Origin: Deltaproteobacteria bacterium
GTDB lineage: Bacteria > Desulfobacterota > JADFXK01
NCBI GenBank assembly: GCA_015233295.1
Contig: JADFYC010000066.1
Span: 1 to 13,255 of the forward strand
Reading direction: 5' to 3'
DNA length: 13,255 nucleotides
Shown: piece by piece, positions 1 to 6,192 of the stretch
Numbering within the stretch: position 1 is the stretch's first letter
Layout of the letters: each line of letters opens with the position of its first letter
Position numbers and translations under genes: made by a program
The notes under the pieces: model-generated
Seen by the model: the letters and a program-made list of their open reading frames with translations, nothing else
Databases searched by the model: none
What the model was told of the DNA's origin: nothing

Positions 1-99
1 TTACTAAAGCCCTGTCCGGTGGATGAATTGACGGCCAGAATCGATGCGGCCTATGAACGCAAGGTTACTCGGACAAAAGTGAAGGCCAAGACGACTTAG
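1..99 (+). CDS. Response regulator receiver protein, C-terminal fragment (5' end outside window)
   Basis: The frame is open from base 1 to a TAG at 97-99 and gives 32 residues. They begin LLKPCPVDELTARIDAAYER. The K-P pair matches the conserved Lys-Pro at the end of beta strand 5 in CheY-like receiver domains, and the following amphipathic stretch matches helix alpha 5. A basic tail (KVTRTKVKAKTT) ends the protein, with no room for a DNA-binding or other output domain after the receiver. It could be a single-domain regulator or the end of a larger protein with a C-terminal receiver. The phosphorylated Asp and everything upstream lie outside the window, so the full architecture and partner kinase cannot be judged. 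Confidence 0.6.
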   Translation, partial: LLKPCPVDELTARIDAAYERKVTRTKVKAKTT

Positions 100-230
100 A
101 TAGGGATAAGGTGTCGCTCCGCTCCAGATACCGCTAATGCGTCTGAATAGAACGTCTATGATTTTTCTGAAGAGTCTCTAGTCCCGGACTGACGTCCTGG
201 CCGACTGGACCATTTTACTTAGGACCCTAT

Positions 231-908
231 TTGATCATTCTGGTTCAAAACGACCCCGAGGTCCCGCCTGGTTTGCTGCTTGAGGCCCTCCGCCAGTCAC
301 CTACCCCCTGCCGGGTGCTCCGCCCTGACCTGGGCGAACCGCTCGATGGTCTGGCCGAGGCCGCTGCGGTCATTGTCTTAGGGGGAAAAATGGGAGTGGA
401 TGATATTACTGAATTCCCCTTCCTGGTTAAGGTCAAGGAATTCATCCGAGCCGTCCTGGCCGGCGACATCCCTTTCTTGGGCATATGTTTGGGAGGGCAA
501 CTTTTGGCTCAGGTCGCCGGGGGCCGGGTGATTAGCCGGGCTAACGAAGAACTGGGATGTCATCCTATTTTTTTGACCGGCCAAGGGGCGGCTGATCCGA
601 TCTTCGCTTCTTTGCTCCAGCAGTTCATTACCTTTCAATGGCACCATGATTCCTTTGTCCCTCCCGCTGGAGCAGCCCTACTGGCCTACTCGGCCGGGTG
701 CCCTCATCAGGCCTTCCGCTTCGGCAAACTGGCCTATGGTTTTCAGTTCCACCCGGAAGTAACCCCGTCCATCGTGGCCCTTTGGAGTGCCGACACCCCG
801 CGGTCACAAGACATAACGGCCGCCTTCCAAGAAAAGGAAGCCGCCTACCGCCGGACTTCTCTTGCCGTCCTAACCAATTTTTTGAAGATAGCCAACTGCG
901 TCCGCTAA
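231..908 (+). CDS. Class I glutamine amidotransferase (GMP synthase-like GATase1 domain protein)
   Basis: The 225-residue protein is a single class I glutamine amidotransferase domain, a fold that takes ammonia from glutamine with a Cys-His-Glu triad. The nucleophile elbow GICLGGQ places Cys at residue 86, and FQFHPEV supplies His174 and Glu176. There is no fused synthetase domain, so it belongs with the stand-alone 'GMP synthase-like' GATases whose acceptor substrate is usually unknown; some relatives are gamma-glutamyl hydrolases of conjugates. The start is TTG: an AGGA at 221-224 sits six bases upstream and the N-terminal beta strand (MIILVQND) begins immediately. It is cytoplasmic, with no signal peptide. 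The gene converges on the MocA-like gene with a 40-nt gap. The family call is firm; the substrate is not inferable. Confidence 0.85.
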   Translation: MIILVQNDPEVPPGLLLEALRQSPTPCRVLRPDLGEPLDGLAEAAAVIVLGGKMGVDDITEFPFLVKVKEFIRAVLAGDIPFLGICLGGQLLAQVAGGRVISRANEELGCHPIFLTGQGAADPIFASLLQQFITFQWHHDSFVPPAGAALLAYSAGCPHQAFRFGKLAYGFQFHPEVTPSIVALWSADTPRSQDITAAFQEKEAAYRRTSLAVLTNFLKIANCVR

Positions 909-948
909 GCACCAGCTTTTCCGGCCGGGTCGTCCGGTCCGCCTCAAG

Positions 949-1569
949 TCATTCCAGTAATTCGGTCAAACGCTTGTAGTCATCCTCCGTGTCCAGATCG
1001 GCCGGGTCCAGCCAACCGGTGACATCAACCGTGATGCCCTGGTGGAAGAACTGGTTGACCACGCTCCGGCCACCCACGTCGCCTTTCAAAACCTCCAGGT
1101 GGGGAAACAGTTGTCGTCCAAAAATGACCGGCGTCACCCTCGCCCCCGCGACCAGGGGCACGCATAATGGCGCATCCGAACTCAAAAAAGCGAAGATCAA
1201 TCGATTGATCGTCTCCGGATAGATTATGGGCTGATCCCCCAATAGAACCATGACGCCATCCGTTTCTTCCGGCAATTGCCTCAGCCCGGCTTGAAGCGAA
1301 GAACTCATGCCCCGGTCAAACTCAGGGTTGATGACCAGTTTTAACCTGGTCGAGCCGGCCAGGGGGGAGAGGTCGGTCGCTATTTCTCCGGCTCGATATC
1401 CCAAGACAACCAGCACCCGATCCAGGGCCGAGGTCAGAGCCGCGGAGACGATCCGGTAAAGGATGCTTTGGCCGCCTATCCGGGCCAGTTGTTTCGGCCG
1501 ACCCAGGCGAGTGGACCGGCCCGCAGCCAGGACCAGGCCTATGACCAGACGGCGAGGGGGAGTAGGCAT
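949..1569 (-). CDS. mocA: MobA/MocA-like nucleotidyltransferase (probable molybdenum cofactor cytidylyltransferase)
   Basis: The 206-residue protein has the MobA-like NTP-transferase fold. The nucleotide-binding loop LAAGRSTRLGRPKQL lies at residues 14-28, the metal-binding LLGDQP at 109-114, KGDVGGR at 162-168 and the terminal DLDTEDDY at 191-198. The RLGRPKQL loop and the length of about 200 residues fit MocA, which transfers CMP to molybdopterin-bound Mo to make the cytosine dinucleotide cofactor of xanthine-oxidase-family enzymes. MobA (GMP transfer) is the main alternative. The ATG at 1569 has GGAG nine bases upstream. No molybdoenzyme, XdhC or CoxF gene is adjacent, so the client enzyme is unknown. 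It is divergent from the DUF4337 gene and convergent with the amidotransferase gene. Confidence 0.82.
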   Translation of the reverse strand: MPTPPRRLVIGLVLAAGRSTRLGRPKQLARIGGQSILYRIVSAALTSALDRVLVVLGYRAGEIATDLSPLAGSTRLKLVINPEFDRGMSSSLQAGLRQLPEETDGVMVLLGDQPIIYPETINRLIFAFLSSDAPLCVPLVAGARVTPVIFGRQLFPHLEVLKGDVGGRSVVNQFFHQGITVDVTGWLDPADLDTEDDYKRLTELLE

Positions 1570-1637
1570 ATAATATTGCTCCGTTGGATTGGTTAATCAA
1601 AAAATACATCAAATGCATAATTCTAAAAAGCAAAATC

Positions 1638-1665
1638 TTGTATTTCTAACAAAGATGCTTATAAT
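1638..1665 (+). promoter_or_regulatory. Sigma70-type promoter candidate for the DUF4337 gene
   Basis: TTGTAT (1638-1643) and a perfect TATAAT (1660-1665) are separated by 16 nt in an AT-rich stretch. Transcription would start near 1672, leaving a leader of about 90 nt before the ATG at 1762. The site lies in the divergent region between the mocA-like gene and the DUF4337 gene. Confidence 0.5.
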
Positions 1666-1761
1666 CTCGGCCAGGGATCGGTCCGGATCGTCGGTTGCGG
1701 TAACCTGGCTTTGATTACGAGTTCAACGCATGACTATAATTGCTTATCAGAAGGAGGACTT

Positions 1762-2292
1762 ATGGCAGAACAACCAAAGGAGAGTTGGCTTCAATGGGTC
1801 GCACTAACCACCACTATCTTGGCCGTGGCCGCGGCCATCTCATCTCTTAAGGCATCCAGTTACTCAACCAGAATCCAGATATCCACGACCCGAGAGTCAA
1901 ACCAATGGGCGTACTACCAGGCCAAGAGCATTAAGGAACACAGTTTCAGGCAAAACAGGGTCATATTATCCGCACTGGAATTGCTTGAAAACAAAAGCCA
2001 GGCGGCTCAAACCTTCTTGCTAGACAACATAAAGAAATATGACACCGAGATTGTCCGCTATGAGAAGGAAAAGGAAGAAATCAAAGTCAAGGCTGAGAGC
2101 CACGCCAAGGAACAAGAGGTGCTGAAAAGACACAACGGTAGTTATGCCCTGGCCGTGATGCTTTTGCAGATCGCCATCATGCTCAGCGCCGTCGGCGCCT
2201 TGATTAAAAAGAAACTCCTTTGGTATGGGGGTATGGCCCTCGGGGCTTGGGGATTGATTTATATGGGCAATGGGTTCTTCCTTTGGTTTTGA
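1762..2292 (+). CDS. DUF4337 family membrane protein
   Basis: This 176-residue protein matches the DUF4337 pattern: a first membrane helix (about residues 9-27, WVALTTTILAVAAAISSLKA), a signature of the type W-Y-Q-A-K-S-I-K at about 49-56, a charged coiled-coil-like middle rich in K and E (about 90-128), then two C-terminal membrane helices (about 132-150 and 155-175) separated by a short KKK loop. The function of the family is unknown; the layout suggests an inner-membrane protein with a helical soluble domain. The frame is open from a TTG at 1711, but the ATG at 1762 is preferred because AAGGAGGA (1751-1758) lies three bases before it and the first 17 codons of the longer version have no family character. 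It is probably a single-gene transcript from the promoter at 1638-1665. Confidence 0.78.
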   Translation: MAEQPKESWLQWVALTTTILAVAAAISSLKASSYSTRIQISTTRESNQWAYYQAKSIKEHSFRQNRVILSALELLENKSQAAQTFLLDNIKKYDTEIVRYEKEKEEIKVKAESHAKEQEVLKRHNGSYALAVMLLQIAIMLSAVGALIKKKLLWYGGMALGAWGLIYMGNGFFLWF

Positions 2293-2296
2293 GCCG

Positions 2297-2376
2297 TTAA
2301 CCCCAATTTTTCCTTACCTCCGGCCGTTTTAGGGCGCAGGCAAGCCGCTGTCTGCGTCGGCCGCCTTGGGGATTAA
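2297..2376 (+). other. Nested three-stem hairpin just after the DUF4337 stop
   Basis: Three nested complementary pairs lie in 80 nt. The outer stem pairs TTAACCCCAA (2297-2306) with TTGGGGATTAA (2366-2376), ten pairs with one bulged A. The middle stem is CGGCCG (2321-2326) with CGGCCG (2358-2363). The inner stem pairs 2334-2341 with 2350-2357, eight pairs including two G-U, and has an 8-nt loop. No U-run follows directly; the nearest is GTTTTT at 2391-2396, so it is not a classical intrinsic terminator. It may be a 3' UTR stabiliser, a non-canonical terminator or a small structured RNA. Confidence 0.4.
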
Positions 2377-2659
2377 TCCTATCCTCTCAGGTTTTTACCC
2401 ATCAGAATAGTTAGTCGACCTATGGATTTATTCGTTCAAAAAAGTCATAATGCTTGGTAACGGCAGGTGTGGGACTAATGATGAATACATTACAAAAAAA
2501 CGTAGAAACTAAATAGCGCCTTATCCTGGGCTGCCCTCCTTCATGAATGAATCATTGGTACCTGCCACAGGACCAAACAATCTTATTTAAACAAAATGGG
2601 GCAATGAGACGCAACCTCCCAGAGACGGTGGGCAGCCGACTTGTAAAAGGAGTGAAATT
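2377..2659 (+). other. Intergenic leader upstream of the first receiver-kinase gene, with a possible RNA switch
   Basis: Together with the preceding hairpin, the gap between 2292 and 2660 is 367 nt and holds no convincing small gene. Its right half contains two mutually exclusive pairings. GGCTGCCCTCC (2529-2539) can pair with GGTGGGCAGCC (2627-2637), 10 of 11 positions. The same GGTGGG can instead pair with CCTCCC at 2615-2620 in a short local hairpin (five of six positions, one of them G-U). The long stem ends eight bases before the AAAAGGAG at 2645-2652, close enough to affect ribosome access. A weak -10-like CATAAT at 2446-2451 has no good -35 partner, so no promoter is called. Confidence 0.35.
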
Positions 2660-4147
2660 ATGGTCAAGGTTATGGTCGTTGACGACGAATGTTTAGTCAC
2701 CACACAACTTTCGAAGTGTATATCCAGGTTAGGTTACGATGTCGTTACTCCGGCCACGTCGGGTGAAGAGTCGATCGACCTGGCCAGGCAAATTAGACCT
2801 GATCTGATCTTCATGGATATCCTCATGCCGGGTAAATACGACGGCATCGCGGCCGCTGAAATCATCAAACGCGAGATGGATATCCCTGTGGTCTTTGTAT
2901 CCGGCTATTCGGACGACGACCTGTTGCAGCGGGCCAAGCAGGTGGATCCATTAGGTTACATTGTCAAACCCTTTGCGGAAGCCGAAGTCAAGGCCGTGCT
3001 TGAATTGGCTCTTTATAGAAGAGAGATGGAACGGCGCCTGAAAGAAAGAGAAAAAAGCGTTGAAGAACGGTCCGAATTGTTACCCAATATTGTTTGTGAG
3101 TTGAATGCCGACCTGAGGGTCACTTACCTCAACCAGGCAGGATTTGAGACCCTGGGTTATTCTCCGGCGGATTTGGACGCGCCCTTAACGGCTTCAAGTT
3201 TAATTAATCCCGATGACCAGCCTGTGGCCATCAAAGCCATATCCGATTCCTTCTTAAAGGGCATAACTAGCGAAAACGAATTTCGGATAGTCCGCAGTGA
3301 TGGTTCTTCCGTGTCGGTCCTTGGGCAATGTGCCCCTATAAACAAAGGGGAGGATACCGTCGGGGTCAGATGTAGTCTGACTAATCTTACTGAAATGAGG
3401 AGATTTGGAGAACAACTTGCTATAGACAATCAACTGGCGGCCATGAGTACTCTGGTTGGGGGTATCGCCAACGATTTCAATAATTTTTTGGCCATTATTA
3501 TCGGCTATATGGAATTGGCCCGAATTGATTCACCGCCGCAAGCAATTATCCACCGGCACCTCGGCCAGGCCATGGACGCCTGTTGGAGCGCCAAACACCT
3601 GACTCAAAGGCTTCTATTTTTGTCTCACGGGGGCGCCCCAAATATAAAATCTTCAAATCTAACTGAATTGATTAAAGATACGGTCGCCCTGGTGCCGGGT
3701 GGGCCGAATATCCGGTGGAAGTATTGTTTAGAAGATAATCTCTGGCCGGTCGATGTCGACCCCAAGCAGGTAAGCCAGGCTCTTTGCAACGTCATTGGAA
3801 ACGCACAACAAGCTATGGAAAACGGCGGAGTCATAAACATCGTCGCCGGGAACTATCTTGTAGGTGTGCGGCCCCGGAATGAATCCCCATTTTTGCCCGA
3901 GGGGAAATACGTTCGAATCTGTATTGCCGATCAAGGTGACGGCATCCCTGAAGAGCATCTGCCCCGCATCTTTGATCCCTACTTCTCGACCAAACCCCGG
4001 GGAACCAGAAAAGGGATGGGGTTAGGTCTGACCATCACCCATTCCATTATCAAAAGACACCACGGCCATATTCGAGTGGAATCCGTCCCCGGCGCCGGCA
4101 CAAGTGTCTATATCTACCTCCCCGCAGCCCAAATGCCGTCAGGTTGA
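2660..4147 (+). CDS. Receiver-PAS-histidine-kinase-like hybrid protein with Asn in place of the H-box His
   Basis: The 495-residue soluble protein has an N-terminal receiver (about 2-118; acidic D8-D9, phospho-acceptor D53 in FMDILMPG, S81, K103 in VKPF), a short coiled linker, a PAS domain (about 138-245) and a kinase core. The dimerisation helix reads GGIANDFNN at 268-275 where the NtrB-like class normally has GGIAHDFNN, so the phospho-accepting His is Asn271, encoded by AAC at 3470-3472. The ATP-binding domain looks complete: N381 in the N box, DQGDGIP (424-430), FDPYFSTK, and GMGLGL (452-457). No membrane segment or output domain is present. AAAAGGAG seven bases before the ATG fixes the start. 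Autophosphorylation at the usual site appears impossible, so it may act as a pseudokinase, as DivL does with Tyr, or as a scaffold or phosphatase. A single-base sequence error is the main alternative. Confidence 0.9.
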   Translation: MVKVMVVDDECLVTTQLSKCISRLGYDVVTPATSGEESIDLARQIRPDLIFMDILMPGKYDGIAAAEIIKREMDIPVVFVSGYSDDDLLQRAKQVDPLGYIVKPFAEAEVKAVLELALYRREMERRLKEREKSVEERSELLPNIVCELNADLRVTYLNQAGFETLGYSPADLDAPLTASSLINPDDQPVAIKAISDSFLKGITSENEFRIVRSDGSSVSVLGQCAPINKGEDTVGVRCSLTNLTEMRRFGEQLAIDNQLAAMSTLVGGIANDFNNFLAIIIGYMELARIDSPPQAIIHRHLGQAMDACWSAKHLTQRLLFLSHGGAPNIKSSNLTELIKDTVALVPGGPNIRWKYCLEDNLWPVDVDPKQVSQALCNVIGNAQQAMENGGVINIVAGNYLVGVRPRNESPFLPEGKYVRICIADQGDGIPEEHLPRIFDPYFSTKPRGTRKGMGLGLTITHSIIKRHHGHIRVESVPGAGTSVYIYLPAAQMPSG

Positions 4148-4214
4148 TTCTTATCGGTCCCGGTCTATCCCGCTGGATGAGGTATTTTTGGCCTGTCAGG
4201 TCCACCTATTTCTG

Positions 4215-4244
4215 TTGACATGTGATGGTCGGTTGATAGATAAT
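4215..4244 (+). promoter_or_regulatory. Sigma70-type promoter candidate for the CBS-Usp-kinase operon
   Basis: A consensus TTGACA (4215-4220) and GATAAT (4239-4244, five of six matches) are 18 nt apart in the 302-nt gap between two co-directional genes. Transcription would begin near 4251, giving a leader of about 200 nt before the ATG at 4450. That long leader carries the dyad at 4303-4322. Confidence 0.55.
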
Positions 4245-4302
4245 TATTTAGGACATTGATAATCCTACTGGTCAGGCTGGCGGTGAGATCGGCATGAACG
4301 CC

Positions 4303-4322
4303 GGCTTGACGGCCGTCGAGCC
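4303..4322 (+). promoter_or_regulatory. 20-bp dyad in the leader of the CBS-domain gene
   Basis: GGCTTGACGGCCGTCGAGCC is a near-perfect inverted repeat; the one imperfect pair is T-G, which still pairs in RNA. As RNA it makes an eight-pair stem with a GGCC loop; as DNA it could be an operator for a dimeric regulator. It lies downstream of the candidate promoter. An overlapping small hairpin (GAGCC 4318-4322 with GGCTC) follows. Which role applies, if any, cannot be told from the sequence. Confidence 0.3.
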
Positions 4323-4449
4323 TGGGCTCAATTTCCTATTCGGCGGCCTGGTTCAGGCGCGGTTTATAGTTGCATTTTCCCTCCCGGATTAAAGCCTTCG
4401 CCATCGTCGTTCGACCTGGGCATTTGATTAAACTGACAGGGGGACAAAC

Positions 4450-5133
4450 ATGCTGGTTATGAATTGGATGAGTAAGGATGTGGTGACCATAGATGAGCAA
4501 GAGTCCATGGGTACCACCATGAGGATAATGAAAGAGAAGAAAATCCCGTCCTTTCCCGTGATGCGGGGAGACAAGATCATTGGCATCATCACAGATCGGG
4601 ACATCAAAAAGGCCTCGGCCTCCAACGCCACCTCCCTTGAAATTCATGAGCTTCTTTATCTCCTGGCCAAAATCAACGTCAAAGACATTATGACCCTGAA
4701 TCCGATCACGGTGCCGCCTGATTATACCGTTGAGGAAGCCGCCGAGATATTGCTGGAAAATAATATATCAGGGCTGCCGGTGGTTGATTCCATGGGAAAA
4801 CTCGTCGGCATTATCACTAAAAACGACATCTTCAAGGCGATGATATCCCTGACCGGCTCCGGAAAAGACACGGTTCTTTTTGCCCTGCGGGTGGCCGACC
4901 GGCGCGGGGCGCTGAAAGAGGTGACCGATGTCATAAGAAATTGCGGCGGCCGGATGAAGAGTATCCTGACCTCCTACGACCAGGCCGTGCCGGGCCACCG
5001 CAATGTTTATATCCGGGTGTTTGATCTCGATCATCACTGCTTGACGGGACTAATCGACCAGCTTAAGGAAATGGCCATCCTTCGCTACGTGGTAGACCAA
5101 TATACTAATACGAGGGAGATTTACATGAATTAA
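4450..5133 (+). CDS. CBS-CBS-ACT domain protein (AcuB-like)
   Basis: The 227-residue cytoplasmic protein has a Bateman pair: CBS1 at about 4-58 ending GIITDRDIKKA, and CBS2 at about 77-131 ending GIITKNDIFKA, each opening with a motif like MSKDVVTI or MTLNPITV. An ACT-like domain follows at about 141-212 (FALRVADRRGALKEVTDVI). CBS pairs bind adenine nucleotides and ACT domains bind small metabolites, so this is likely a ligand sensor rather than an enzyme. AcuB-type proteins share the layout, but no acuA or acuC gene is nearby, so the name is not used as a symbol. The start is supported by AGGGGGA just upstream. It is first in a probable three-gene operon with a Usp protein 74 nt downstream, which suggests an energy- or stress-related circuit. 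Confidence 0.87.
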   Translation: MLVMNWMSKDVVTIDEQESMGTTMRIMKEKKIPSFPVMRGDKIIGIITDRDIKKASASNATSLEIHELLYLLAKINVKDIMTLNPITVPPDYTVEEAAEILLENNISGLPVVDSMGKLVGIITKNDIFKAMISLTGSGKDTVLFALRVADRRGALKEVTDVIRNCGGRMKSILTSYDQAVPGHRNVYIRVFDLDHHCLTGLIDQLKEMAILRYVVDQYTNTREIYMN

Positions 5134-5207
5134 TCCCTGTCCCGGCGCCTGCTCGTCATCAATCAGTCTCCAGCACAGGGCCCCGTCCCCCTAAGGAGGT
5201 TTTTTTC

Positions 5208-6158
5208 ATGGGTTTGGGCAAGAACAGAATATTGCTGGCTGTCGATAGTTCCGATTATTCTTTTAACTCGGTCCGCTATGTCAGCCAAATTATGCCGCCT
5301 GACCAAACAGAGGTCGTTATCTTCAACGTCATTTCCAGGATCCCGGATGGTTATCTGGATATGGAGGCCGGAACCTCCTACAATGCCGAACACTACCGCC
5401 TCCGCGCCTGGGAAACGCTACAGGAAAAACTAATTAGTGACTTTGTGAATAAGGCACGCAGTTTTTTTCTGGAGCGTCATTTTCCGGAGGAAGCCGTCCG
5501 GGTTAAGATAGTGGCCAAAAAAGCCGGTGTCACCCGGGACATTTTATATGAATCAAAAGACGGGTATCAGGTCGTCGCGGTGGGACGCCGCGGACTTAAC
5601 CCCATTTCCGAGCTGGTCTTGGGCAGCGTCTCTAATAAGCTCATTGGGGCCGCCTCCCATGTCCCTGTTATGGTCGTGGGGGGAGTCAGTCGTCCCGACA
5701 AGCTCATGGTTGCCCTGGATGCGTCAGCCGGCGCCATGAAGGCCGTGGAACATGTGGCTAAGCTTGGCCATGGGGCAGACTGGCGAATCTCCCTGGTCCA
5801 CGTCATCCGGGACGTTGATTTTGCCCCGCCGGACCTGGCCCTGGTCAACTTAGAAGAGTGGAGACGGGATTTTGACAAAGAGCTACGGCAAATTGAAAAG
5901 GACATGGAGCCGGTTTTTGACCGGGCCATAACCATCTTGGAACAGGCTGGGGTCAACCGGAATTTTATCGACACCAGGGTTTTAACTACGGGGTCCAGCC
6001 GGGCTGGGGCCATTGTGGATTATGCCACTGAGGAAGCCTACGGGACCATTGTCTTGGGCCGGCGAGGTCTATCCAAGGTCCAGGAATTCATTATGGGCCG
6101 GGTCAGTAACAAAGTGGTTCAACTGGCCAAGGATCTGGCTATCTGGGTGGTCAACTGA
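5208..6158 (+). CDS. Tandem universal stress protein (two UspA domains)
   Basis: The 316-residue protein is two UspA folds in tandem, at about 6-157 and 164-316. Each begins with the ATP-site strand (ILLAVDSS; LMVALDAS). The first has the full G-x2-G-x9-G-S nucleotide motif (G126, G129, G139, S140). The second has G284, G287 and G297, but Arg298 replaces the Ser/Thr, so phosphate contact there may differ. Tandem Usp proteins such as UspE bind ATP or other ligands and act in stress and energy-limitation responses. The start is clear: TAAGGAGGT (5192-5200) lies seven bases before the ATG, the strongest ribosome site in the window, so this protein may be made at higher level than its operon neighbours. 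It lies between a CBS-ACT sensor and a receiver-kinase. Confidence 0.93.
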   Translation: MGLGKNRILLAVDSSDYSFNSVRYVSQIMPPDQTEVVIFNVISRIPDGYLDMEAGTSYNAEHYRLRAWETLQEKLISDFVNKARSFFLERHFPEEAVRVKIVAKKAGVTRDILYESKDGYQVVAVGRRGLNPISELVLGSVSNKLIGAASHVPVMVVGGVSRPDKLMVALDASAGAMKAVEHVAKLGHGADWRISLVHVIRDVDFAPPDLALVNLEEWRRDFDKELRQIEKDMEPVFDRAITILEQAGVNRNFIDTRVLTTGSSRAGAIVDYATEEAYGTIVLGRRGLSKVQEFIMGRVSNKVVQLAKDLAIWVVN

Positions 6159-6192
6159 AAGCGGGCGGCGGCTTACGGGTTATGGATTATAG

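Noticed and set aside
100..230. Promoter or terminator between the receiver fragment and the amidotransferase gene
   Set aside because: No paired -35/-10 elements or stem-loop with T-run stood out; only the AGGA ribosome site before the TTG start is supported.
245..979. Several frames of 79-94 codons on both strands across the amidotransferase gene
   Set aside because: They are composition-driven shadows of a gene with a clear catalytic triad; none has a recognisable motif.
2570..2640. A GEMM-I (c-di-GMP) riboswitch before the first receiver-kinase gene
   Set aside because: Words such as CACAGGACCAAAC and GAGACGCAACC recall the class, but the first hairpin and its GAAA tetraloop are absent and the spacing is wrong. 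I report only the competing stems.
5135..5180. CCCTGT / ACAGGG pairing between the CBS and Usp genes as a terminator
   Set aside because: Only six pairs with a 34-nt loop. The T-run after it follows the Shine-Dalgarno sequence of the Usp gene and is not adjacent to the stem.
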